Shown here: piece by piece, positions 48,123 to 60,093 of the stretch
How the letters are laid out: the number at the start of each line of letters is the position of its first letter
How positions within the stretch are numbered: the first letter of the stretch is position 1
Origin: Elmis aenea
Lineage: Eukaryota; Arthropoda; Insecta; Coleoptera; Elmidae
DNA: 64,000 bases
Direction: 5' to 3'
Assembly (NCBI GenBank): GCA_947652605.1
Contig: OX393576.1
Location: forward strand, 16,022,575 to 16,086,574
The notes under the pieces: model-generated
The model's database searches: none
What the model was told of the DNA's origin: nothing
The model's input: the letters and a program-made list of their open reading frames with translations, nothing else
Translations under genes and position numbers: made by a program

Positions 48123-49040
48123 CCGGGTGATTCAGTTTAACTGTCGCGCCCCTATAACTTTTTAATTATTGAAGATAACCCTAACAAACCTTATAGTTTT
48201 GGAAATGGCGACAAATTATCTATTAAGTGATGTGCATTTGTTATCTCTACGATGACGTATGTCAAATCCGCGATAGGCAACTGTTTTTTTTTTTAAATCA
48301 CATAGTACTTATAGGTACATTTTTTGGTTGATTCGGATAGAGAATTTAATTCTGAATCCGACCGTGTATTAAAAAAGTATGCATACAAAAGAAAATGTTT
48401 GATAAAAATCAGTTCAAAGTTCATTCAAATTATAGCAAACAATCTATTTAACATAGGTAACAAAAAATCTTAAAAATTATACAATAACTTTTGATGGAAA
48501 TGTATTAAAAATTAATTTTTAAATGTTAATAAAAACAAATAATAAAAGACTTTAATGTATTCTAAGTGACCGCCCTCCGCTTTCAAACAGTCCTCTAGGT
48601 ATTTGTAACTGCTTGAAAACATTAAAGTCTAATTTTTTATATCAACGTTTATTATTTGTTTTCATTGATACTTATAGTATAATTTTTAAGATTTAATCGT
48701 TTTTTGTTATATTAAATAGACTATTTTGCTATAATTTGAATAAACTTTGAACTGATTTTGCTCGAAAATGTTCTTATGTATCTGTGCATCCTTTTTTAAT
48801 AAGTACATGGTTGGATTCAGAATTAAATTCTCTATCTGAATCAACAAAAACATGTATACTATGTAATTTAAAAAAAAAAACAGTTGCCTAGCGCGAATTT
48901 GACATACGTCATCGTAGATATAACAAATGCACATCAGTTAATAGAGAATTTGTCGCCGTTTCCAAAAATATAAGATTTGTTGTGGTCATTTTCAATAATC
49001 AAAAAGTTGTAGGGGTGCGAGAGTGAAACTGAATCACCCT
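48123..49040. mobile_element. Foldback element (CCGGKTGATTCAGTTT ends), copy 2, with transposase tail in the loop
   Basis: It starts CCGGGTGATTCAGTTTAACT and ends GTGAAACTGAATCACCCT, flanked by TA. The left arm reaches about 48420 and the right arm begins about 48735. The arms match those of 40101-40772. The loop carries a remnant that reads like a transposase C-terminus on the minus strand (separate entry). Confidence 0.9.
48513..48645 (-). pseudogene. Possible transposase C-terminus in foldback loop
   Basis: From about 48613 downward the minus strand reads SSYKYLEDCLKAEGGHLEYI before a stretch rich in F and L and a stop. Many Tc1/mariner (IS630-type) transposases of insects finish with 'RLxxCIxxxGGHFEHLL'; the pattern C-(x4)-E-GGH-hydrophobic fits. 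An in-frame stop lies just upstream and the DDE core is absent. The match is short, so the call is tentative, but it lies in a plausible place: inside a TA-flanked element. Confidence 0.4.
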
Positions 49041-49989
49041 TATTATAGAAGGAATAATTTATCTTACAATTTTAACAGAAATGTTTTAACCATTCAATTT
49101 GTATAGGTTACGTTTATTAAAACAGTAGAACAGCCAAGACGATTATAAATGTCTGCAGTTCATCATACGTTTTAATTTGGTAATTAAACAACAGAACAAT
49201 TTGTTCAAATTAATTTTAAAATTAAATACCAATTGATGGTGTTTGTTGTCACGTTTTAACCGTTAACTGACATTATTTTTGGTGCTACTTACTTTTTTAA
49301 ATTGTCAACAGATGATTGGCACTGATGTACGTTGCCAAAGGGTACACTGGCCTTTCGGTGACTTCATTTGTTTTTTAAGTATGGTAACCTCGATCTTCCC
49401 AAATCCTATATACATGATTAAAATTTGCTGTCAGTTGATGTACTCTATAAATAAGAAAATTTAATGAAATACAGGAATTAGCATCAAAATGTGACTTGCT
49501 TTTCAATTACTTGTTTTTTTGTATGTGCCATTGTGCTACAAAAAAAGAGTTACATATGGGTAAATGTTGTACGGTGAAGTTAACTAATAACAGTTATTAA
49601 TGTTATCAAAGCAAACAACTTTGCTGCATCTTGGACTTTATAGTTTGCAATTAAGAATCGTTCTATAACTTACGTTTATGAGCTTTCTAATCAGATGAAT
49701 GTCTTCAGTTTCTGCAACAAAATACTAATTAATAAAGGGTTTACATTCAAGAAATTTTGTTACAGACGGTAAAATAAGTAAAATAATTTATCTGATAAAC
49801 ATTTTAACTGTTTAATAAATTTAGTGTTTAACAATAATTACGGGTGTAAACTAATCGCCCATTTTTTCTTTGCAGTAATATTTAAAAATTTTGCAATCGG
49901 ACATGAGTTTTTTTTTCGGTGAGGGAATACATTCAGTCAAGGATAATAAAAGGATCGAGAAAACTTGAGACTTGAAAATGTTCCTTGTA
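49041..49989. other. AT-rich DNA, nothing recognised
   Basis: An acceptor-like TTGTCAACAG at 49310 is followed by a short GC-richer frame (MIGTDVRCQRVHWPFGDFIC) without a clear donor. Otherwise nothing was seen. Confidence 0.35.
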
Positions 49990-50308
49990 CAGGGTGTCCA
50001 CCAAGTGCGTATTTTCTTCATATCTGGGTTTAATTTAACAACAAAATTGTTTGAGATCATGGGCTCCATCAATTATTAAAACTTTCAAACTATTTTTCAC
50101 TGGCATTGTTAAGTTGTGAAATTATAATCATTCGTTAAAGATGTGCATCTGTCAATTAAAAAAAACAACTCCAAAAACAATTGATTTTAGATATCAAGAA
50201 CTGCATACATTTTTGAAAGATAATTTGATTTGCAATTAAAATTTTTAAGCATTGTACGGTGTTTTGTTTAAAATAAAAAAATTATGTACTCAGCAAGAAA
50301 ACACCCCG
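49990..50308. mobile_element. Short CAGGGTGT-ended MITE
   Basis: TA-CAGGGTGTCCACCAAG at the left and AAGAAAACACCCCG-TA at the right. The inverted match is limited to about 9-10 bases. It is 319 bases without coding potential. Confidence 0.5.
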
Positions 50309-50310
50309 TA

Positions 50311-51454
50311 TAGTCGAAAATAATTTAAGGGGATATACATATACTCATGATTACCAACAATTGTTGTAATTTTTCCCCTTTTTAAATAAATGAAAAATAT
50401 AAAAGAAATACTCACTAGGTGGATATAAATGACAGTTTTTAAAAACAGATCGATGCTGAAATGTTTACCAACCATTAATTTTGAAAAATTAAAACACAAG
50501 CATCCAAGCTCTAGTGCTTTTATATTTTACTTCATGTTTGTAAAGTGGTGTGAGTCATATATTTATTTATATAAACTGCATGTACTCTTGCAATTATTGA
50601 GGTTGTGTACATGCACGCAAATGTACTTCGTTGATATGAAATGAGCAAGGTTGCTATATTTAATGCCAAGTTATTGTATTAAGTATGCACATTCACCATA
50701 CTTTACTTTTATATGAGCGACTTCATAATTATAAATTTTGTATTTTATTACTTTTATATTTCTGTGTAAAACTTATCTGCGAGATACGAGCGTATGTGTG
50801 TTTCTGCGTTGTATATTTTGTTAATAATGTGTGCTATGTGCTATGTTTCGTATTCATTATTATTGAAGATGTGTATAGGGTTTCTATTAGCTATAAACGC
50901 TGTAAATAAAAATTATGTGCATCAAAATTATTAGAAACTTTGTTTCAGAGAGAAATGAATAAATTAACGAAATTTTTTTTAACATTTCAGTGTTTAATAT
51001 GACATGGGTCAAGTGTTTTGGATTCGTTAAGAATTTTATATCACGTAATATATTTTCATGTAATTTGATACCCAACATTATTTCACAGTTGGTAGTAGCA
51101 ATTATAAATAAATAATACAGTTGGAGGATGCGTCCTTATAATAAATTTTACATTCAGTGTAAAACTGTTTAAGTAGACTAATGTTTTTTTTTAATGTAAT
51201 TAAATGTCCAATGTACAGGGTGTATAAAATTCAAAGAAATTTTTTTTTTCTATTGAGAAAAAAATAGATGACCAGTAATGTGCACTTTTATGAAACACGT
51301 ATTAACAAAAGTTTCATGCTAATATCAGTGTAGAGCTTGTTGAAACTTGTTATTTTGTAGTTTTAGTAATGTATCATACTTCCTTTGTTGTTATAAACAT
51401 CAAAATAAGTCTTTATTTCATATATTTATTTTTTAAATATGCCTAGTGTGTATA
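50311..51454. other. AT-rich DNA with one solitary transposon end
   Basis: TA-CAGGGTGTATAAAATTCA begins at 51216 and has no identified partner. Several 60-75-codon frames here are low-complexity. Confidence 0.45.
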
Positions 51455-52449
51455 CAGGAATGCGCAACAGTATGGAAAAGACAAATATCTAAAACATCAT
51501 TATAGATACTACAGGGCCTTTCAGAGTAAATGCGAGGCCCGGGATAAACAATGTTTTTAAAGCCTTTCAAAATTAAAAACTATGAGGGAAAAATACAAAA
51601 TGTTAATGGTCGGTCGATGATATAATTAGGTATGTTATAAAACTGTTATTTCAACTTTTTAACTACAAAAATATTATGTATTTTTTTCCAATAGATCAAG
51701 TTAAAAATTGAGGCCCCTCTTACCCCTTCACCCTTCTCTAATAAGGCCTGGATACTACAATGAAATTTTATATCTAAGCGTTATCGTATTTTTGGATTTG
51801 AAGAAAATACTGAGGTTGCAATACGACTTTCGGTTCAACCGGAAACGGACTCACACTTTGAAATTTTAGATGGAACACCCTGTATATTTTTATATTCTTG
51901 AATCTGACAATTTACTTTAATAATATATTAGATTTTATGGGTCTAAAGTCAACCGTTTTCATAAAATTTACATTTTTGAAAATTTTGAGCGATACAGCAC
52001 TTTCAAATTTTTAACATTTAAGTTCCTTAAAAAGGCTGAAAATTTTCGTTTAAAAATTAGATTGACAATAGATTAACACTTTGCACAACGTACATTTAAA
52101 AAATATTATACAGGGCGTTTTTTACGGTTGGTCAAACTTGTGAAACTTAAAACATGGTTAACTCAATTTTTTTAAATACAACGCCCTTTATGTTTTACAT
52201 AGTGTTCTAAAAAATTTTATTGTCTTTCAAAAGCGTTAACCATGTTTTATACCTAAAACTGATATTTTTCGAGATATCGCGATTTTATTGTAAATTATTA
52301 GAACAACGTAGGTAATATTTTCGAGTAGGCTATAAAGCGGTAATTTGGAAACAATTGAAAGATAAACACAAAAACGTTATAATTTTATATTTTTGTACAA
52401 ATTTTCGACATTTCATTGTCTGTTGTTTCCATACTTTTGCGCATCCCTG
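51455..52449. mobile_element. TIR element with TGCGCAAAAGTATGG ends, copy A, hAT-interrupted
   Basis: It starts CAGGAATGCGCAACAGTATG and ends CATACTTTTGCGCATCCCTG, flanked by TATA. The left part is interrupted by a 238-base hAT-like MITE (51513-51750). Internally it has an inverted pair of end-like words, AACACCCTGTATA near 51886 and TATACAGGGCGTTT near 52108, which look like ends facing away from each other. A diverged, right-truncated copy is at 59023. Confidence 0.85.
51513..51750. mobile_element. hAT-like MITE nested in copy A
   Basis: GATACTAC lies at 51505-51512 and again at 51751-51758, a perfect 8-bp duplication. The element starts AGGGCCTTTCAGAGTAAATG and ends TTCTCTAATAAGGCCTG; the inverted match is CAGGNCCTTNNNAGAG-like, with the first C of the left end either lost or shared with the target. 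It is 238 bases and non-coding. Confidence 0.82.
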
Positions 52450-55374
52450 TATAGTTACGTAATAGCTATTTCAGATGAGTACATCAACAGCGTATCAATT
52501 TTCAAATCAAAACACTAAACTTGCATTTGACTTATAACACTCTAGTTTTTGAGTGATTTTAATAATTCCAGTTAATTTTCATCAAAAAATAATCAATAAC
52601 AAACAATCGTTGCTCTTAAATCATAGATCATTTTGGCCCATTTAATCAACTTTGTATCTCTTACCGTTTACGAGTTCCCCATGCTGCATACGATAACTGT
52701 ATGGCACAGCACCAAATGAATTAAACTTTTTTAAATTTTAAATATACTCCAATGAAGATGTACACACGTGTTGCAGTGAAATTATATTTAGTTACGTATA
52801 ATCAAAGTAAATTTATCAATAAAATAGTAAAAACTTTTGTATTCCTTTTACGTTCGTATATTGCAGTTTATATGCCTGCTGTGTATACGCAATGACACTA
52901 GTTTTCAAATTGAAGAGGTTCAGGTTATTCCTGAAGCTATTAAATCTTTTAAACATGTAAATTCACCCTTACGATTGTGCGTGTCCATTATACGTGTAAA
53001 TGAGTGTTCGCTGAATTAAACCAAACGTTTTATTAGCAGCCCTATGCTCTCTCTCCAGGGACTGCAGACGCTAGTCTGGTTACTTCAATTACACGAATTC
53101 AGAGTTCCACTTTGCAGCATTATACAATTCAACTTTTAACGAAGTACGTTGCTTTGAATACGTACATAATTTTTACACAAATAGCAGGTGCAGGTTATTA
53201 GTTGTATACTCCTATTATTTTGTAGATGTGGAAAAAATCACTGAAATTACAAATGATATTTTTTAAATTACTTATAATTTATTACGTAATGAAATTATAA
53301 TGTTGATTTTGGAAAAGTTTGGTATATCATAATCATGACTATTGAAGGCAAAATTAAGGGGTGGTTGATTTTTTTTTCAGTTATTGTGTTTGTGCAGGGT
53401 ATCCAAAAGAAGACGAATTATTTGATAGCTCCGTTATTAGCAAAAATTTTGGATGGAAGTTGTTTGTGGTCATTTACTTCATAACTAAAATTATTTTCGA
53501 CTATTGATAGTGTTTTGTTTGCGTGCTGATACGTACCATTCTTTTCATAAATTAACACCCAGTATTATTTTTTTTTTTTATCTATATTTAACACAATACA
53601 ACGGTTTTATCAAGAAATAAAATAAAATCTAATTTGGGGTACTTTTAATGTGTGTGTATATAATTATTGCAAATTATTAGCTAAAAATTTTGAAATTAAT
53701 ATTTAATGTACCTACCCAATACTTTTATAAGATTTATTAATTTTAAATAAAAATTGTTATGACGTTTTATAAAAAAGGCAATGCTTTATAATGAAATATT
53801 AAGGCAGACTCATTTATCTAACATAAATTATAGAAACTTGGATAGTTGGCTTAATACTAAATCCTTTTTTTCTTAGATTTTGTTGAAATACTTACATATA
53901 AAATGTTATACGATAAGAATAAAAAAACAGAAAATGTTTCAAACAACAATATCAAATTTGCACTGATGTCAATATTTAAATACAATCAGTAACAAATAAT
54001 TAAAATTACAAAAAATAATGCATAAAAATTAGAAGAGAATATTCTGGAATAGGTACTGTAGCTAATTAATTTGTTTATTATTAATTTTTTGGTAGCCCTC
54101 CCAGACATTTAAGTTACAATGTATTTTAATATTTACAGCTTATAATACTATTTCATTTTATAGATGTTAGCAATATATTTGCTTGGGTATTTGTGCAACC
54201 ATTAATTTTGAAATCGTTATGAGGTGAAGACAGGTTTTTTAATCTGCATATGGATCAATTAACTTAACAAATTAAAGATTTGAAAGCTCAGTCTTCAAAG
54301 ATTTATTAAAAGGTTTATAAAAAGCGCGATAAAAATAGAACGCATAAATAAAACGCTCAATGATGTTCTCTTCGCATACCTCTAACATGTTTTAAGTGTG
54401 TTTGAACTGCTGGAGTAGGTATCAATCAAGAATTCCAAATTGGCAAACGAGTTTGTCTAGCAATTTTTTTTAAATATAACCGTTTACAACTTCTGTTGCG
54501 TTTGTCGCATGACGTAGTTAAGACTGATTTCAAGAAAAACTGTAAAACTATCGTGAACTATTTACCTCTTCACGTCTAATATGACACTGAAATGAGCATA
54601 CAAATTAAAAACGTACTTCTCTGATATTAATAGCGATTGGCTTAGCGAAGTAAAATGAATGTAATTGCTTTAGAATAGGAGGTGATGGCAATTTAATTGA
54701 AACAACATGACCTAACCCTTACTAAGGAAATACTTGTACGCGAAGTAAAGTAAACATGTCAAATGTTTTGTAAAATGGGTTTCCTAAACATAGGGATGAT
54801 TATTTGTGAAGCGATGAACATTTTAAAACTGTTTAAATTTCATAACCAAATATAACGTCAACACAGGTATACAGAATGGCCCTATTTACGAGTTGATACA
54901 ATTGCTATATTCTAAACGGTAACAGATACAAAATCGCTTAAATGGGTCAACTGTTACTTATTTTATTGAGCAACTTAACGATGCTTTTACTTTCAAAAAA
55001 TCATGGCTCGCTAGATATACGATCGAAAAACTAAAACCAACAATTTTTTTTTGTAAACCTCAAATATCTTTTTTGCAGACTTGCTGAAAAATGAGCTTTA
55101 GATGTTTTTGTATAAAATCAAATATTTCTTACATCAAAACATAAATGGCAAAATATGTTTTTTTAAATAAAAATCTTAGGTCGTTTTGACTTTTGAAGAA
55201 CAAGTATTAAAAATACCAAATTAATTAAAAGAACCATGGTATAAAACTCAATTCGGTACAGGAAATTCAAAAAACTCGAAGGTAATACGAACAGATAGGC
55301 ATCTAAAATTTTTTGTTGGCAGTTAACATCGACTATACTTTTTTCTTTATTGAACAGAAATAATTTTGCTACTA
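52450..55374. other. AT-rich DNA; weak exon candidate at 52867-52956
   Basis: A solitary GTGCAGGGTATCCAAAAGAA at 53392 and TTAACACCCAGTATTA at 53553 may be decayed element ends. The possible exon is listed separately. No other feature was seen. Confidence 0.35.
52867..52956 (+). CDS. Weak candidate exon
   Basis: A pyrimidine-rich tract ending GTATATTGCAG precedes 90 bases that are open in frame 1 (containing SFQIEEVQVIPEAIKSFKH), and AACAT/GTAAAT could be a donor. Frame 2 is open as well, which weakens the coding case. I do not recognise the peptide. This is a low-confidence suggestion. Confidence 0.15.
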
Positions 55375-55762
55375 TTTTTATGGCAAATTGATATGTTTTA
55401 ACGCAAAAATAATCTTTGAACAAAAATAAAATAAATGTAAAATATAAAATGTTCATGGCTTTTAGGAAATGAAAAGAAAACAACACTACACATTCATGTT
55501 TTGTTATTATTAGTTGAACTTTAGAAATATAATTGATAGCAGATTTAATATTTGATTAATTTTAACAGTTTTTATGGCAAATTGATATGTTTTAACGCAA
55601 AAATAATCTTTGAACAAAAATAAAATAAATGTAAAATATAAAATGTTCATGGCTTTTAGGAAATGAAAAGAAAACAACACTACACATTCATGTTTTGTTA
55701 TTATTAGTTGAACTTTAGAAATATAATTGATAGCAGATTTAATATTTGATTAATTTTAACAG
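55375..55762. repeat. Exact 194-bp tandem duplication
   Basis: The unit starting TTTTTATGGCAAATTGATAT and ending TGATTAATTTTAACAG occurs at 55375-55568 and immediately again at 55569-55762. I found no difference between the copies. It is AT-rich and non-coding; the 107-codon frame 55163-55486 on the minus strand overlaps copy 1 only by chance. Such identity means a very recent event or an assembly duplication. Confidence 0.95.
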
Positions 55763-58478
55763 TGAAGTAAAAGTGTTAAACTATAATTATTCACAATAGG
55801 TAACATAATTATTAATAACACTTTTACTAAGTTCTCTTATTGTATCGTTTGTTATTTGAGTTACATATATTTTCAAATTCTAAAACTAATTTAATAGAAT
55901 ATTTTTTGATACTTTTTTTTGTTGAAATAACAAACATTAGAATAAATGCTAAATGCTAAAAATAGATGCTAAATCATACTTACATAATTAAGAAAAGAAA
56001 AACAATTACTTCATGTCAAGCCTATTTGCTAAAGTAGGTATCTGTTTAAAACAAACAGCTATGCCGTTATTTCTGAATTTAAACAAATCGACATTGTCAT
56101 TTATGTCACTCAAAAGTTTCAAATATTTCTGCAACGGGAATGTAATATGTAAAATTGCTACTTTTAAATTTTTTTATTGTTTCTAGTGTGGTAAAACCCG
56201 ATTTTTTTTTTGTGAAATTTGTTCCATTTACCCGTCCTTGTATCTCTTAGTGTTTATATAGATGCTATAATAGTATCAACTCGAAAGTAAAGAAACAATT
56301 AAAATTGTTAGACAGTAAGCTTGATTTTATTTAAAGCGATCTTCATTAGATCTTGATTTGTTAGTATGTTAATAAATGACACATCTATGGTAGTGATCAG
56401 CAGATACTTGCATCCGAGTGCTTTCCGTCAACACGCCTCTGAACTATTTCCAGTTGGTGTTTACACTTCCATGACAAATTTATCGTCAAAGAACTAACTA
56501 CTCAAAGATGATCTGGTTAATATTAAGAGAAGAAAAAAATTGTGTACGTACGAGTTTTGTTTACTTACCATGTTTTGTTTATTCGAGAGAAGACAGCAGA
56601 CGATCACACTGGCTTGTTTACTAAGCTATGGCGTCAAGAATGAGTTGGCCATGTTGGGGCTAGGCGGGATGGGAGATGGGAACCATTATTATACTACCTC
56701 TGGAGCCATATTGCTATATGAAGTTATATTCGTTGTGCCGATCTGCTAGGGGTGAAATGGAATACATGTTTGAATAATGTATTTTTATTTGCAAAAACTG
56801 TGTATGTATGAAGCAGGCGTCTCCTAATTGACAATTTATTTTCTTTTGCGCGTATGAAATTATAAATTGAATTTTAGACAAATGCATTATGCTTACGAAA
56901 ATTCTTTTATTGTGGCGTTTAAAAATATAGTGTACAATAGATTCATTTTTTATTATCCAGAATAAAAGTACATACACAATTTATTTTGGGTAAAATTCAA
57001 AAATACTTCCACAATTTTGTTTAATAATCTAGGCTGCCAGGTCTAATGCTTTTAAATTTTAATTATTTGTTTTATTAATTCACCGATTTCGAATTTTATA
57101 CAAGCTTAAACGTTATCTAATATAAAACTTTTTTTAATTATAACTATACATTAGAAGTTAGTTTACAACCTTATTTTTGTTTTCGATTTTAAACTGTTTA
57201 TGTAGAACACTTTTTTTGTGTTCAGATCCGTAGGGTAAATATGAAATGTTCAGCTTGTTTTCTAGTAATCATTTTTAAATATTCATAAACGATTTTATTA
57301 CTAAGTTTTGCTTTTAATATCCATATATAACAAATATATAATTTACACAGTATGTGTATATTATTTAATTATACTTCACATTATAAAGCTGTAAGGAAAT
57401 TCATTTATCACCTATCAGATAATAAGGTGGCCTTAAGGTTTAAGATTCGTGTTTTCTTAAATGTATTTGTAGCTTAGTAATTTTAAATTATCTGTGGATG
57501 AACCTGTTATAAAAAATCCGAAACGAATTGAATTTAAAAATATAGAATCACATGAGTTTCATTTACATAAAAACATTTCTTGCTTAGATAGATAATTTTT
57601 AATAAAATGTGGAACTGTAAGACAAAATTCCTAAGCGGTCCTAATTTATCTCGTTTCAAGAGCAGACAAATTTCAAGTGTGTCCGATAAATCTTTTAACA
57701 CTATTTTTCTATCGTTGCTTGTCGATTCTCAATAAATTTTTTGAAGTAGACTACACAATTCTGTACTTCTGAAGCCTCATGTGAGATCTCGGATATCTTA
57801 GTTCGTGAGAATATTATAAACAACAAGCGCCACGTGACATGTTTCACATTCCTTTACAAGTAAATTCCACGTATTCCGTAACTTGACAATACGTACCAAG
57901 TTGATACTACAGACAGGATAAAATGTTTATACGTTTACGACTAGAAACATATTGATTTATCTTATCAAGTGGCATTTTACATCTAAAGCTAATATACAAG
58001 TAAATGTATTTGCTGTATCTATGCATGTTGTACAGGAGTGTTGCAATCTTAAATACTATATAGGTAGTAGGTACCTATATTTGTTGAACTAATTATGTAG
58101 CTGTATATTATTCATCAATTATAAAATGTTAATAATAAAATGTGTGTTAGGAATATTAAGTTAAAAAAATGTATAAACATAAATATGCTTATTTGTTTAC
58201 ATTAATAAGAGAGATTAAAATTATTACAAAAGTTTACAAACGTTCTACTAATATAAAAATTATTTGCTGTCTGTAAATTTTTTCACAAAAATTACATTTT
58301 TAAAAGATAAGATTCATTGACATTGTTTTTGTGAAAGGAAATAAAGACTTGTGGTAATATACTTGTTTGGAATATTAGTTTATTTCAATTTAAATAATTT
58401 TTTTCCCAAGTTTAACAATATATTAAAGAATACGTTGTTAATCGCATAATTTATACTTGATTCGTTAAAAATGCGTTG
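55763..58478. other. AT-rich DNA, nothing recognised
   Basis: 56540-56760 is GC-richer with an open + frame of 69 codons (glycine-rich in the middle, LGLGGMGDGNHYYT) that resembles no family I know. Otherwise nothing was seen. Confidence 0.4.
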
Positions 58479-58669
58479 TACAATCTTGGTTTCCGGGTTT
58501 GGAACCGCGTCTTCTATATTTAGAAGTAGTTGACGTTTCGACCATTGTGTCTTGGTCTTTTTCAAAACGACTGAAAAAACGATTGAAAAAGACCAAGACA
58601 CAATGGTCGAAACGTCAACTGCTTCTAAATATAGAAGACGCGGTTCCAAACCCGGAAACCAAGATTGTA
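58479..58669. repeat. Near-perfect palindrome, 87-bp arms, 17-bp loop
   Basis: The left arm begins TACAATCTTGGTTTCCGGGT and contains GTTGACGTTTCGACCATTGT. The right arm is its inverse, ending CCCGGAAACCAAGATTGTA. I count one mismatch between the arms. Open frames on both strands give near-identical peptides (RRRGSKPGNQDC) because of the symmetry. The motif resembles a common insect/invertebrate foldback or Penelope-like terminal sequence, which is a recollection and not a proof. Confidence 0.92.
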
Positions 58670-59022
58670 TTATGGATAACGGCCGCGAAAGCCTCAAGAA
58701 TAAAAAAATGCGTTGGTTTTTTAACTATAATAAAATTGAAAATAATTGTTCTTTGTACTTTCAATATTTCTGTGATATGTATTATATATTTTAAAATTTG
58801 CCACAGCCATTATAATGTCATTATAAATTGCACTACCTTTGAGTATGAAGTATTGGTTTATGTTTAGTTAATACTGCTTAGAACATAAATTCTGTAGCTA
58901 CATCAACAATTAAAAATTCTGTTAGATGATTACTCTAAAGCTAAAGCGATAAAGAGTCAGAAAATGTATTTAAACAAAATATGTACTTAGACACAAAACT
59001 TTGTCTGATGTGCTTTGATATA
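58670..59022. other. AT-rich DNA, nothing recognised
   Basis: Nothing seen between the palindrome and the next transposon end. Confidence 0.5.
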
Positions 59023-60093
59023 CAGGCTTGCGCAAAAGTTTGGAAACAGACAAATATCTAGAGTAGGTACTATTGCAGATATAACCAGAGGTTTGGAGCA
59101 GTCCAATTTTTTAATTGCTCCGCTCCAGCTCCGCTCCGGCATCTAAATGCCTGCTCCAGCTCCGCTCCGTGCTCCAAATATTGTTAACATTTTTAAAAAA
59201 AGTTTTTTGATTAAAAAAATTGTTTTTAAAAATAAAGTTTTAATTTTATCGGATATGTAGAAGTTGGTCAAAAATAACAATACTTGGCCCTAACAAACGA
59301 GTGAAAATAAATAAATGTTTGAAAAAACAGATTATTGATCTTCAAACGTTGAAAAAAAGGAAAAAATAAGTAGTTTTTGTTTAAATTTTCCATAATAAAC
59401 TGAAGCAGTGGAGCAATCAAAATTATTTGCTCCGGTCTCCGCTCCTGCTCCGGGCAAAACCCATTGCTCCACTGCTCCGAGCTCCGCTTCAAACCCCTGG
59501 ATATAACAATGAAATTTTGTGTCTGAGCGTTATGGTATTTTTCGGATTTGATGAAAATATTAAGGTTGCGATACGACTTTCGGTTCAACCGGAAACGGAT
59601 TCAAAGATTCAAACTTTGAAATTTTAAATATAACACCCTATATATTTTTACATTTTTGGATTCCTCTTAAAATGTACTTTAAAAAATGTGTAAGGTTATA
59701 CCTTCGGGTCTAAAGTCAACCGTTTTCGTAAAATTTACATTTTTATGAAAATTTTGAGCAATACAGCACTGTCAATTGTTTTTATACATTTAAGTTATTG
59801 AAAAATGCAGTAGAATTTCGTTTGAAAATTAGATTAACAATTAATTAATTAACCATTTGCGCAAGCTACATTTTTAAAATATTTTACAGGGTTTTTTACG
59901 CTTGGTCAAACTTGTGAAACTTTAAACATCGATAACTCAATTTTCTTAAATACAACACACTACTTGTTTTTACATAGTCTTGTGGAAAATTTGATTGTCT
60001 TTCAAAAACATTAACCATTTATGATTTATACATAAAACTGATATTTTACGAGATATCGCGATTTTATTGTAAATTATTAGGGCAATGTATTCT
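59023..60093. mobile_element. TIR element with TGCGCAAAAGT ends, copy B, hAT-interrupted and right-truncated
   Basis: It starts CAGGCTTGCGCAAAAGTTTG after TA. It aligns with copy A (51455-52449) on both sides of the inserted hAT MITE, including CGACTTTCGGTTCAACCGGA, AACACCCTATATATTTTTAC, TTTACAGGGTTTTTTACGC and GAGATATCGCGATTTTATTG. Similarity stops near 60093 and the right inverted end is absent. Confidence 0.82.
59086..59499 (-). mobile_element. hAT MITE (CAGGGGTTTGGAGC family), copy 3, perfect duplication
   Basis: It begins CAGAGGTTTGGAGCAGTCCA and ends GAGCTCCGCTTCAAACCCCTG. GATATAAC occurs at 59078-59085 and 59500-59507, a perfect 8-bp duplication that anchors the family to hAT. Inverted relative to 9774-10152. 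The internal TTGGTCAAAAATAACAATAC and GCTCCAGCTCCGCTCC stretches match the other copies. Confidence 0.93.

Noticed and set aside
58380..58867. Open frames of 105 and 122 codons on opposite strands
   Set aside because: Their shared middle part is produced by the 87-bp palindrome; the remainder is low-complexity.
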